A stretch of DNA of 64,000 bases from positions 63,754,937 to 63,818,936 of the forward strand of contig JALGQZ010000001.1 in the NCBI GenBank assembly GCA_023105745.1, read 5' to 3'. A model generated the notes under the pieces. It made no database searches and was not told the origin of the DNA. It was given only the letters and a program-made list of their open reading frames with translations. The position numbers and the translations under genes are program-made. Each line of letters starts with the position of its first letter. The first letter of the stretch is position 1. Of the stretch, positions 1 through 11,940 are shown piece by piece. Origin of the DNA: Austropuccinia psidii. Taxonomy: Eukaryota > Basidiomycota > Pucciniomycetes > Pucciniales > Sphaerophragmiaceae.

Positions 1-2048
1 ACATTAAACCTCAAGAATTACCAGAAAGGCTTTTTAAAACTAATTTTTAAAAGAATTATCTCCAAATTCAGAAATATTTTTGAAAAGAAATAAATTTTTA
101 GATTATTAAGTGCCCAATATCACATATAATGTTTCAATTTCAAAGGCAAGTATCAATGACAAGGGCTTGGAATTCTCAAACATTTCTACCAAGTGTGTTC
201 ATCCGTTTCAAAGTATTTTATCAAATTTATGATTTATAATTGAATACATTTATCATTATATATCATTGTGAGAATTTCAAAAATTAGTCAATTACAATTT
301 TCCTTTAATAAGGATTATACACAAGCTTGAAGCTAGGGTGTATACTAATGATTATTAGATGATAATTTGTTAAAAATGAGTAAAATAAAACCAGGTTTAA
401 ACTTAATTAATATGAGATTTTTAACGTTCCTGATGAAGAAAATATCTTGAAGAAAATGAACAACAAGTTTTTTTATGAGATATTTTGAAATTCCTTTATT
501 TATTTACAAATAGCAAGCTTTAGATTAAAATTCTTTCCCGACAAAAACTCCTCTTTTTGTCTTTAACAGAATGTCATTTATTATGGAATGATCTTAGAAA
601 TTTGTCAACCACATTTTGACCTTAAGTATTGAATTATTCAAAACATCAATATACATTATTTCATAAAGCAGGAATAAAATAATCTTCTGTATTGAAATTT
701 GGATTTATTTTATTAATATGGGTAAATATCTATGCGTTATTGTGGATAAATAAAATTTCGGTACCAAATCACATGATCAAAAAGGAAAAACCCATCACCA
801 AATGAAGCTTCAAAAACTTGGATAATATTTTTGAATTGAAGGTATGTTTCAAATAATTTGGAATAGCTATAGAATAATAATATTTTATTATACTTACCCT
901 TTCTTTTGCCAAAACTTTCAAATGAAGCTCACTGATATCAACCTTGAAAGTAAATGCCTTTAGTAATAGAAGCTTAATATTCAAATACCAAGGAAGAGAG
1001 AAATTCCGAAATTTTGATTTACAAGGAAGAACTAAAACAAATTCATTCCTCAATATATCAGGGAAGTTAAATTCTTTGGAAAATATTTTTTTATTATTTC
1101 TAAGCTTAAGGAAGTAAAATTAAATCATAAATATATACCAATTTCATCATTCAAGAAAATATTTTGAAGCCTCATGTTTTTAAGATCAGGTTTAGTTTGT
1201 TTTATGGCTAGGTTTATCTTTCTTAAAGTCCAAAAATAATTTAAGACAACAATGAGTTATTAATTCAAAATATATTAATTAAGATAGATTTTCAAAAAAT
1301 TCATAAGTTTACTGGTAGCTTGAACATGTGATATGGCTAGAACTATGATCAAAGAATTTATAATTAGCATTGATATTGGATGTGCTATTAATTAAACGTT
1401 TATCAATGTAGAAGAATTTTCAAAATTTGATAATCTTACCATCAGTTGAGATTTATGTACAGCTAGAGCTATTTTCAAGAATCATTTAAAATAAAATAAA
1501 TGCAGAACTCATGATTAAGTCAATATTTATATCATCTTACCATGGGTTTTCATTTTGTGTATTTCTCTAAATACAATAAAAAAATTCTTTTTGAAAAGGG
1601 ATTATGAAATTGCTTCTTGATTAATGTTTCATAGAGCCCAGGAAATTTTTCCAATTAAATAGTTTTACTAGCCATTTCGTTTTATTGTATGGATAGAAAT
1701 ATTATAAAAGGGGCTTCAAAGTAACGGTCATGTGGAATAAGTTATTAATTATATATCAATGAATTAATTTAGCTCTTTGAATTTCTCATATTATTGTTTC
1801 ATAAATGGCATATCTGCAGTCAAATTGGAAAGCTGCTTTCTTTATTTATATTCCTATAAATTCTCGACTTAATTACATTTATTTGGTAGTAATTTAAATT
1901 TTCTAATATTTTTACTTATATTGGAAGTATATTGCTCCTCAATACCCAGATTTTCTCATTTTTGTGTTGTGAAAAAAAATATGAGCCCGGTAATTTATTT
2001 TGGGCTTTGGTAAGCCCACATAAGCATTTTTGTAAAAACCGGTAAGCT
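1..2048. other. AT-rich spacer, no gene seen
   Basis: Only short chance frames occur here, the longest about 94 codons on the minus strand near 769-1053, with no recognisable domain and the low-complexity amino-acid content expected of AT-rich DNA. I see no splice-consistent coding series, RNA gene or terminal repeat. Confidence 0.6.
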
Positions 2049-2701
2049 CTTACATGTTTTTGCCATAAATTGGTAAAAACACATAAGAAGTGTTTTTCAA
2101 TTGTAATTTAGCTAAAAAACCTGTATTTTTCAAACACCCATTTATGGAATTGTTGGGTCATCTTTGATGCCATTTATGGAATTGTTATATAATTTCTGAT
2201 TCCATTTATGGCATAAATGGCACTGTTAATGCCAATTATGGAGGCATTTTTATGTCCTTTTTGATTCCATAAATTGAACTGTCAATGCCACTAATCCCAT
2301 GAGTGACATGGTTAATTTCATTAATTTCATAAATAGAATTTTAAACTTTGTTAAAAACATGAACAAAAACCATGAAAAAAACATTTTTTAGGCCTAAAAT
2401 TGTCCCTCCCAAAAATATGGGTTTCTGGTTTTTGATTTTCAAGATTCTTCCCTTCATTGTAAAAAAAGGAATTTGATAAGTGGGAATATTTTTAATCAAT
2501 TTTTAAAAAATGGCTATTTTGCCAAATTGGCAAATTTGGAGAAATTTGGAAAAAATAATTGAAAACATTTGGGGATATTGACATCCCATGTGGCAAAAAA
2601 TATGGAAAAAAATAAAAATCCTCAAAACTAAGGATGAGAAATTCTTTTAACAAAATAGTTCACTTACATTTTTTGGCTATAAATTGGTAAAGACATGTAA
2701 G
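2049..2701. repeat. Pair of 39-bp imperfect palindromes in direct orientation
   Basis: Positions 2049-2087 and 2663-2701 are 39-bp sequences that differ at about six bases. Each is itself an imperfect palindrome (CTTACAT...TGTAAG type arms around a TAAATTGG core). They lie 614 bp apart as direct repeats. They could bound a small decayed element or be two hairpins of one dispersed repeat. No gene lies between them. Confidence 0.55.
2138..2290. repeat. Degenerate short tandem repeat
   Basis: About five diverged copies of a unit containing CCATTTATGGAATTGTT, spaced roughly 30 bp apart, at about 2138, 2169, 2200, 2231 and 2265. The unit contains the palindrome CCATTTATGG. It is not coding in any frame that I can follow. 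Confidence 0.5.
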
Positions 2702-3870
2702 ATATTATGTGTATTTACTAAAATATTCTTTTCTTTTACCACAACCCTTTATTTTTTAGAAATATCATAAAACAAATATCTATCATGTAGCATCAGATTT
2801 TTGTTTACCTCAAAGTGAGTAAAACACCAAACTTGAAAGATCATGAATTTTTTACATCAATATGAAGGTCTCACACCAATTTAAATATAGATATTGGAGG
2901 AATTAATTTTGAGATTCTTGAATATTCTTACTGAAAACAGTAATTTAAATTTGAACAGTGCTTCATTTTTATTGAAATTTAAACCATTCCAATATTTGAG
3001 ATGGATTTCTAGATATCTGAAATTATTAAAAGCTGAGAACATAACTTTCCTCTAACAAAGATTACGCTCATATAGAAAAGTGAAATACAATAGCTTGTAT
3101 GGAATTGAAAATTTTTCAATAGACAATTGGTGATTTATTCACATTTTTGTATTTGGAAATGTAAATCAAAGCTTTCTTATTTTTTTTTAAAAAATGAAGA
3201 GACTAATTAACAAAAAGAATTTTTTCTATTTCCTCACAATGGTTTTATATTGCAGAGTTTCTGTACAAGGATATTATTTTATTGAGGAAAGGACTAATCA
3301 ACAAGGGATCCTAGTAAATAGGTGTATTTACAGAATGTTTGTTCTTGTATTTGATAGCTTAAATCCTAAGAAATGTGGTTGAAATAAACTAGGGTTCTTA
3401 GGCTATTCCCATAATGCAAAATCCATGAAAAATTGATTTTATTGGTTATTGTTAACAGCAGAACATAATAATGCCTTGAATTATTGAAGGAAAGAGGAAA
3501 AGACCAGAGATAAGGGGTATAAAAACGGTATTATCATTAGGAGTCGTTTTTAAAATACTCTTTTTAATATTGAATTTAACACCAGATTGAAAAAAGTAGT
3601 TTTTAAATGACAATGGGGTAATGTATCTTCATTGATGTTAAATTAGTTTAAATGAGGATCATGTAAGCTTTGAGGACAAAGAGATGATTAAAAATAGCTC
3701 TGTTATTGAATTTTAAGGACTGAGGGGTACCAATGATGAGGAAATTTGATGATGGAGATATTTTTCTGGTTTTTTTCCATGTTTTAAAATATCTAAATAC
3801 AATTACATTCCATTTAGAACAACAAATACCTCAGAGAAAGGATAACATGTCTGCAAAGGAAGAAGGATTT
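2702..3870. other. AT-rich spacer, no gene seen
   Basis: No supported feature. A 62-codon plus-strand frame at 3194-3382 has no recognisable domain and is treated as chance. Homology to the LTR family begins abruptly at about 3871, so this side holds whatever replaced the missing outer end of that LTR. Confidence 0.5.
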
Positions 3871-5545
3871 TAATATATAATTTTCTATTTCAATAATAAT
3901 TATAAGTATAATTCTTAAAGAAAATAATAATAGAGAAAAACTTTGAGAATTAATTAAAAAAAGTTACTAATACTCCACTGAACCTTGGAAAGAATTGGTA
4001 AAGAGATTTGAAAGATAGATTGTGGATTTGAAGGATAAAAATTTGATTTATAGCAGTATTACAGCAATTTATACTTTATTTCTATTAATTTATGTCTTTA
4101 TAATTGATTCTGAAAAATTAAAACTCTTAAGAAAAGATTTAGCTAACACTTAGTTTTTGGTAATAAAGGTATAATTGGATAATAAGTTGATTTGGAAAAA
4201 ACAGAAAGAGGAGGCCTCTTTTAAGTCATCAAAAGCTCACAAAGACATCCAATGGAGAAAAATGAAAAACCGGTTAGTGAGAAAGCAAATATCCATTTTG
4301 GATTATTAATTGCCTCATCTGTTGTCACGTAAGATTAACATAATTACTTAATTAAAGCTTTTACCTGACTAACAACCCATTTAGGGGTAAGAATAAAAGG
4401 AGTAAGAACTTTGAATATTCTTTCATTTCAAAATAAACATTAATTTTGCAAAGTGATCAATCTGATTGGCAATTCCATCACAGGTTGTATTTTCTGTGAA
4501 TTTTTGAAGATTCAGTGTTTCACGTGGAATCATCAAGAATGGACTGCTAGTAAAGCTTTGAATTTTACTTATGAAAACATAATTTTTTCCGTTTATTTAT
4601 GAGTTATACCATTCTCAATTGGTCCTGAACGTTTCAGAAAGATTAATGAAGAATTGTATCTTCAATGAATTTTTGAAGTTTTTACCTTGTTTCTATGTAG
4701 AATTTTAAACGGCACAGTATAGCAGGGTGCTATGAGACAAATAAATGGATAACAGTCCAAAAAGGGTTTTATTTACTCTTTCAGGTCTTTTAAATGGAAA
4801 ATTATTGAGAACTGACATGGCTACAGGAGTTTAAGTAGCTCTTTACCTCCTTTTCACATCAAAATAGCAGCTTATTTGCAATTCGGTTATGATCTAATGA
4901 GAGTTTGTATTGGTAACCAAGTTCCCAGAAGGTTTTGGTATAATAATTGGGTCATTATCAGCCATAGATCCAAGATTTAGAGTTATCCATGCCTCAGAGA
5001 CCTCAGAAGTTGGGTACCCTGGCTCTCTTTGATGTCTTTTGTCCCCCTAGCTATTCCCATGTCAAAAATATTAATTCAGTCTTGAAGATTGATTTCCACA
5101 ATGGTTTTACCAAACCTGTATTTAAGAATATTGTATTTTCAAGTGCCACAAAAATTAATAACACTAATTTTATTGTATATATAACATGGGATTTCTCACA
5201 TTCACATTATTTTGGAATGAAATTGAGAAAAAAAATAATTTTGAAAATTCTTTTTGTGGTATTGATGATGTGGTATTGAAGTATTTCCCACATTACCACC
5301 TCATAGAGTTCATTAAAGCTTATTCACTCTATGGAGCTACCCTAGGTGGATTTTGGCATAGAATCCAAATATGGCCTTGAATCCATTGATTTACTTACTC
5401 AAAAGAAGGTTATTTATCTTTTCTTAAATTAAAAATGATGAAATTTTGGATATATGCATGACTTATGGGTTATGCATAGTTCAGAATATATTTTAATATT
5501 AATTTTAGCGTATTTGGGTATGTCAAATATACCTCAAGGCTAACA
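3871..5545 (-). repeat. 3' LTR of the gypsy element, outer end truncated
   Basis: Aligns with 12170-13843 along its length. On the minus strand it starts TGTTAGCCTTGAGG next to a purine tract, as a 3' LTR should. The plus-strand homology begins only at the TTTTAATATATAATT block near 3871, so about the last 230 bp of the LTR are lost. It carries the family-conserved box near 5000-5045 (CTCAGAAGTTGGGTACCC followed by a TTTTGTCCCCC tract). Confidence 0.85.
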
Positions 5546-5557
5546 CTCCCTTCCACC
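5546..5557 (-). other. Polypurine tract
   Basis: The minus-strand sequence GGTGGAAGGGAG immediately precedes the first base of the 3' LTR (TGTTAGCC). This is the position and composition of the plus-strand primer of an LTR retrotransposon, and it fixes both the orientation of the element and the inner LTR border. Confidence 0.8.
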
Positions 5558-5767
5558 AAAAAATAAAGTTGTAATACAATTTTATTAATGATATTAAGAA
5601 GAAAAAGGCCCCAAAGGGGGTTAATGTCCCCTGTACAACCTCTTTTTATTACTAATATCAAGTAATTCAAAGCCCATTTATAGACATATTCAGGCTTGTG
5701 GTGTTCTTTCATGTCTAAATCTTCTCAAAGGTTTATCTGAGTCAGGTATGTCTGATTCTGCTAGTCA

Positions 5768-7181
5768 TTAATCCTTATGTACTGGATATCTATATTTGAC
5801 AATATATTCCCTTTGATTTTTACCCCTAAGTCTCCTTTCTTTAATGACTTTCTTTATCTTTTTGTCTTCATTATGTTCCACTGGTGGGACAGTTAAAGGA
5901 GTTGGATTCCTTAGAGGAAACAATTCTTTATCAGCTGGTTGATAAGGTTTTATCAAGCTGACTGGGAAGCTGGGATGTTTGTTTTCCAATTCACCACTCA
6001 ATTACACTTGGACTGCATTGGTTTGATGTAAGGCAACAATTACAAAATGTCCTACATAAGAATCTGTAAGTTTCTTTGGCCCTTTTATATTTTTCAAATT
6101 CAAGGCTGGAAGTAGAACTAAGTCCTCTACTTTGAAGTCTGGTACTTTATGGCTCTTTTCCCACTTCTGTTTTGCATAGTCAAAAGCACCATTAATGCTT
6201 TTTTTCATGGTGTTTAACTTTATCAAGCATAATCTTGAAACTGGAATCTGTAGGATGGATGTTGATTAATTATTTCCTCAGTGTGTCTTCTGGGAGTTTT
6301 GGATTCCATCCTTTTTCTAACATAGCAGGAGTTTTACCTGTGGAAGAAAGAACTGATGTCTTGTATGCTAGTTCTAAAGCAGATATTAGAGCGCACAAGT
6401 CATGGGTAAAGCCATCTGAATCTTTTGATTTCAAATCCATAGGCACAGAATTTCCTCATCATTTACTATAAAGTTTGGATCATTCTCTCTGCCAGACTAT
6501 CAGTTTCAGGACAGTATGCTGTAGAAAATTATAATTTAGTCCCAAAAGATCTATGAAGATTGGTCCAAAGTGCAAATGTGAACATGGGGTCTCTATCACT
6601 TATGATATTCTTAAATACCTTTTATGATAAATAGCTCTATTCCATAGGAGAAGAGATGTATCCATAGCAGTGTCATCCTTATGAAATGGTAAGAATATGG
6701 CAGTTTTGCTTTATCTGTATACAATTACTGAAAAAGAATTATAACTTTTGTCATGACTTGGAGGAAGTTATGTGAACCAATTCATGTGAACAGCTTCCCA
6801 ATGGGATTCTAGTTCTTTAATATGGATCATAAGTCCAAATTTCTTTCCTGTACTCCTATTTTATTTTTGGAATCTGTCACAGGTATGGCAGTATTTAATG
6901 GTCTCTTTTCTCCAAGATGGCCACAATGCACAGTTTTTCACTTTTTCAAGCTTTCTGTCTTCTGAAAGTTGTCCAGAATGGATGCTATAATTGCATTCAT
7001 GAAGAATGGTATTGATAAGAAATCTACTGCATAATTTCATTACACAAGAATTTTCGCTTCTGTGGTAAATTATGCTGTGAAAAAAGTGAAATCTCCATTC
7101 ATGATTAGAATTTTTCCTTATTTCATCCAGTGAATTAACTGGAGCTTTTTCTTCAAATTCTTTATCCATCAAGGCTGTCAA
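5768..7181 (-). pseudogene. Gypsy integrase with HHCC zinc finger and chromodomain-like C-terminus, broken
   Basis: Integrase inserts the retrotransposon cDNA into the chromosome. The minus-strand frame 7181-6861 holds the N-terminal zinc-binding module, with HECN and a C-terminal CHTC pair. The catalytic core continues between about 6860 and 6230 in shifted frames, where SDRDPMF (second catalytic Asp region) and an AERMIQ segment (catalytic Glu region) can be read. Frames 6226-6002 and 6001-5768 hold the C-terminal part: FKVEDLVLLPALNLKNIKGP, a FPVSLIKPYQ segment, and a basic chromodomain-like tail with RLRGKNQREYIVKYR. Stops and frameshifts separate these parts. Chromodomains in this position are known to direct some Ty3/gypsy elements to heterochromatin; that role is family knowledge, not seen here. 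Confidence 0.82.
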
Positions 7182-8491
7182 GATATGGAAATTCTTGTCC
7201 TGCTTATAAGAATCTCCGACTTCTTAAATAAATTAAATCCCAATATCAGTTATGTTAATTCCCTCAATTGGAATCTGAGGTTCTGCTTCCAGAGGCACAT
7301 AATCTTGGTAATCAGGAGTATTGGCTAATGCCCATCTGCTAAGTCAATCGGAATTATCATGAATATTTCCTTCTTTATGAGCTATAGTCATGTTACTTCT
7401 ATATTCTTGAATGGTTATCTGCCATCTCAACATACTTCTGTTGGGTGTTTTCATGTTAAGAAGTGACTTTATGGCATTTCAGTAATTAATCACCTCAAAA
7501 ACACTTCCATCAATATAATATTGTGATTTCTCAAGTGCCCATACCAAAAATAAGCACTCCATTTGGCTTGCACCATATCTGGCTTCTGTTTGTTTCATCT
7601 GACTTGAGATATAACAAAGTGTCCCTTCTGTAGGTTTTTCATCAATGATTTGGACTTTATGTAGTAGGGCTGCCCCAATCTATCTACATGTGCATCTATG
7701 TACAATTAGAAAGCTATATTCCAGTCTGATATGAGGAATAAGGGTACTTTTTTAAGAGCTTTATTTATCTTCTCATAAGCTTTAATTCTTTCTTGTGTCA
7801 CCCCAAATATTGTTCCTTGATCACAGATTTTATAGAGTAGCTTGGCTATAATTGCAAAGTCTTTCAGGTGTATCCTGCAATAGCTGAAAAATTGAAGAAA
7901 AGACATCATTTCTTTTTTATTATGGGGTATTACCTTGAGTAACACTGTTGCTACTTTATTCTTGTCAATACCCAAGCTTAAACCAGAAACAATATTACCC
8001 AATTTTTTAAGTTCTTCAAAGCCAAAGTTGAATTTCTTGTGTGAAATCTTTGCATTGACTCCTGCACTCTTTTCAAGTACTCTTGCAAGTCTTTCAAGGT
8101 TCAAAGACCATGATTCTGAACATATGATTAGATCATCAATATAAATAATTATCCATTCTTCAGATAGCTCTGTGGGGAAGATGGTATTCATCATTATTTG
8201 ATAATGAGATGGAGCATTTTTAATATCAAATGGCATTCTAAGATATCCATAAATACCACAGTGAGTGATAACTATTAGTAATCTCTTTTCTTTTGGAATC
8301 AGAACATTTTGACGGAAGCCTTTCAATGCATCCATAGAGGTTATATATCTGGCTTTGGATAAGTGGGTCAGATTTTCTTGGATTCTAAGAATTGGATACC
8401 TATCTGTAACTGTGTAGGAATTCAATTCTCTAAAATCTCCACCCATCCTTGATTTAGAATTATCCCAAGAAATAACAACAGGAGTTGTCAC
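7182..8491 (-). pseudogene. Gypsy reverse transcriptase and RNase H, broken
   Basis: The minus-strand frame 8491-7706 (261 codons) is a Ty3/gypsy reverse transcriptase. It has GDFRELNSYTV, the first catalytic Asp in TSMDALKGF (about residue 54), LRMPFDIKNAPSHYQ (usually FGIKNAP), and the catalytic YIDD box (residues 117-120). It continues into the connection region (SFLQFFSYCR). RNase H can be followed in interrupted frames to about 7200, with peptides of the ALEK and [10 protein letters not shown] type. The reading frame is lost after residue 261 and the upstream start is inside pol, so this is one domain of a former Gag-Pol polyprotein. The catalytic residues survive although the frame does not. 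Confidence 0.9.
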
Positions 8492-8813
8492 TTCAACTTC
8501 TTCATTATTTCCTACTTTAATTAGTATGCCAAGTTGAATAAACTCTTGGATATGTATTTACAAGGATTTTCTAGCTATTGGGCTAGCTGGGTAAGCTGTT
8601 CTTCTAAGTAATGGAGGGTATGGTCTGTCAATATTAAGAGTAATATCAAATTAATGCACTCTAATAGTATCTAATGGTTCATTATCTGAATCAAATGCAA
8701 TTACATATGTGTATAACACATCAATAAGCTCATTCCTCATCTTGGATTAACATGATTAATTAATCTGTGCTTCAGCAAGTTGATCAGTCACAAATTCCTC
8801 TCTGTAAGAATAT

Positions 8814-9212
8814 CTATTTGGAGATACTACTGATATTATTTTTACATATTGGAAAAAAAAATTTTTTTCTTTTATTTTCTGCAATTGCTAAATATCTGTC
8901 TTTGTTGTTATTGATGTCAATATCATAAAGATTTAAGTAGTAACTTCCAAGAATGATATGTTGAGATGTGCAATTGTCCATTACTACTATCTCTTTGTTC
9001 ATTCTCACTCTTCCTGAAGGGTGTGGAAATACAAGATTAGTGTCCAATATGCACAAAGGGTACATATTATTAGTGGAACTACCAAATCCCACAGCCTCTA
9101 TTGGTAATAGATGGTTCTTTAATTCAGGGAATATGACTTTAAGGTAGTCTTTGCCTGCACAAGTGAGAAATTCCCCTGTGTCCAACTTCACTTTCCCTTC
9201 AACATTATTCAT
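8814..9212 (-). pseudogene. Gypsy aspartic protease segment
   Basis: A 132-codon minus-strand frame with the retropepsin active-site triplet LDTGEF at about residues 11-16 and the downstream HIILGSYYLNLY motif, in the expected place between the Gag zinc knuckle and reverse transcriptase. Retropepsins act as homodimers to cut the Gag-Pol polyprotein. The sequence on either side (9213-9434 and 8492-8813) is interrupted by stops, so no mature polyprotein can be made. The DTG triad itself is intact. Confidence 0.8.
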
Positions 9213-9434
9213 CAGGATTGATGTAATACAAGATGCTCAAGCATTGTAACCTTTTTGGTTAGCAGGTTTAGAATTACACATTCTGGCATCCAGGATATTT
9301 ATCAGGTTATAGAAATCTTCACTATATTGTTATAAGTGAGTATACACTTCAGTGACTTCAAATAAAGCTTTAATGTTTTCAATGGGATAGTCCTCTACTG
9401 GTGTGTATTCATAAATTTCAAAATCTTGGGCAGA

Positions 9435-11422
9435 TTATTCTTTCTCTTCAGCACACTGAACCTCTTTGATTACTTGAGCTTCATTTATTTTACTCTTTTT
9501 GGTGAAAGTGTGGGCTAAATGGGAGGTTCTTCCACATTTATGACACTGTAAGACAGGTCTTTCAGGTTTTTTATCCTCTCTGAAAATCTTTGGGACCATT
9601 TTTGACTCCATAGGGTTTCTTGTCCTGGTAATAATATCTTCCATTTCATTAAAATGGTCCTCTGTTGAACAGGTTTCTACACATCTGCACTTTATAGTAT
9701 GTTCTAGTTCTCCTCTAAATTTTCTTAATATTTTCATATTAATCCTTGAGTCAAACATATCTTGGTGTAAATTAGATAATCTGTATTTCTGTTTGAGGAA
9801 CCAAGTGGTTTATCCTTTTCTGCGTAAAAAAGACACTTTAAAAAGCATTTTCTATTTTCAATTTCCAAGAATAATTGGCTCATTTTGTGATTATTTCAGA
9901 TTTTCACCAAAGCCAATCATATTTACCATGGTCTTGTCTCCTTTTCAATACCGTTTCTTTTCAGCTCTGGTAAACAAGTAGTGTAATTTTCCCACTATCA
10001 TTTCATTATGTATATGCAAATCCTTTTTCAACATATCAATTGTTTTAAGGAACTCAATATGGTTATATTCTCTTTCACCAGAGAATGTTAGCCCTTCTTC
10101 TAATTTGGAAATATTTTTGCATAGATTGTATTTTCTCCTAAAAAAGGAGTTAAACTTTATTTCTCAGAACATTTTTCTTCAGTCAAAGGTGTAGAATGTC
10201 TGGTAATATGTGAATAATTCTTATGAATTTGCTTTACATGTGAGATTATTTCATTCTTTAATTTCTGCCTTTCACTGTCACTTCTTGCCAAATGTGTGGC
10301 AAAAAGATTGGTATTATCAACTATTTGTACAACATCAGCTTTCAAAACTGTGAGTTGTTCATCAATGTTATTTTCTAATCCATTATTGTGTACTTGATTT
10401 TTTCTCTCAATTCTTTCACATGTATTAAAAATCTACTCAAGTCTGGCATTTTTCACTTTCCACCATGCAGTGAAATCTTTGTCATTATCTCTTAGGTCAT
10501 TGATATTGGATGTTAATCTCTTCAATTATTTATCAAATTTACCAATTTCTACATCAATACTGGATTTAATATGTTTTATTTAATTCATTATTTGTGTGGA
10601 AAACCCCTTTTCATCCTTTCCTGCTCCTTGGATGTGAGTTCTGTAAGGGTTCTGGCCATATTGGACACACTTTTCACACCTGAAGGCTGCAATTTAGGTA
10701 TCCCATACCCTTGTGAGTAGGTTCTGTGCAAATTGCCTTTGCCTTTTCCCTTTCCTTCATTGCTCTTGGGACCTCTCTGCTTCTTCTAAGGTCCTTTAGG
10801 CTTGTATTTGGACACTTCTGGAGCTGGGTGAGGCTACTGGGCCTTCTTTCTCCAAAGCTGGGGTCATTTCAAACTATTTCTTCTGGTATATGGATAAAAG
10901 ACTCTGTTTCTTCAACAAATTTTTTATGCTTTTACATTATCTTTGCAAGAAAATGGACTCCATTCTCCTAAGAGTTCTATGGTCTTCTTCTTACACAGAA
11001 AACTCTTGATGTGTAAGTAGGAGTTCATAGTCCCCTTCCAAAGGCTCGGGCATATTTACCACTCCCCTTCCTTGACTGCTCTGTACTGGTGTTTGGACTG
11101 GGACTGATATATTTCTATGGCTGTGCCTTGGAAATGGTTAAGCCCTTAAAATGTTACCTTTAATCAGTTCAGGCTCAGAGTTAATGTCAAAATTTGCAGA
11201 TACAGACCTTGGGAAATGGGGGGAAACTCTGGCATCCTTCAGAAATGTCTTTCTTGAGAAAGACTTTCCAGATCTGGACCTGGTCTTGCCTCCTCCCTGT
11301 CCACATTCATCTGGTTGGACTGAATAGTTGCTTCCATTTCTGGTATGAACCACTTTCATGTCAATTGAAGTGGAAATAAATAATAAAGACACAAAAAACC
11401 AACTTTTGGTGGTTGTTTGCAT
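9435..11422 (-). pseudogene. Gypsy Gag polyprotein, broken
   Basis: Gag packages the retrotransposon RNA. The N-terminal end is the frame 11422-11138, where a rust-type Gag start is recognisable from the internal Met near 11359 (HTRNGSNYSVQPDE, then a Ser/Arg-rich stretch). The centre appears in 10345-10157 (LARSDSERQKLKNEI, predicted helical). The C-terminal part is 9758-9435 with a CCHC zinc knuckle whose last cysteine is lost (CHKCGRTSHLAHTF, where Phe stands in place of Cys), followed by an acidic tail. Multiple stops and frameshifts lie between. The Cys-to-Phe change would abolish zinc binding, so nucleocapsid function is lost even locally. Confidence 0.8.
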
Positions 11423-11940
11423 ATTTCTGCTTTTAATAAAGTGCCTCTTTTTAGCAATTTTTACTTCAATGCTATCTTCAAATTCTGCTTCTGAAGATTC
11501 TGGACTGGTAATTTATCTCTTACTGATCTTATTACCAGCTGCAATGTATTTGATTAAAGACACCAGAGAAAAAAAAATGATAAAAGAAAAAATATTTTTT
11601 ATACATTTTAATTTTCAATATTTTTTTTTATGAGGTTATTATTTTTTTATAGAAAAAAATTATTCATTTTGTAGAAAAAAAACTAAAATCTAAGATTTTG
11701 GATCAAATTTAATTCAGTGTAACTCAAAGAATAGTTTCGTAAGTCTGTGGATGTTAAAAATCCACATGTAAAACAGTATAAAATTAAACCAAATTCCTCA
11801 ATGAAAAAGATTTTAGAAACCGTTTCAAAGAGAAAATGTTTTTAACTTCAAATTGAAAAAAAACAAATTAAGATATTTTTGAGCTTAAAAATATGGTAAT
11901 TAAGGGTACAGGGTTCAAAAAAAATGTTCAGGTCCCTAAA
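11423..11940 (-). other. 5' leader of the gypsy element
   Basis: Sequence between the inner edge of the 5' LTR and Gag, very A/T rich with long A and T runs. A primer-binding site should start within a few bases of 11940 on the minus strand. I read TTTAGGGACCTGAAC there but cannot match it to a tRNA 3' end by eye, so the primer is unassigned. Confidence 0.5.

Noticed and set aside
7935..8144. Plus-strand frame opposite reverse transcriptase
   Set aside because: Shadow of the minus-strand RT coding sequence; no domain of its own.
11194..11633. Plus-strand frames over the Gag start
   Set aside because: Antisense shadows of Gag and of the AT-rich leader.
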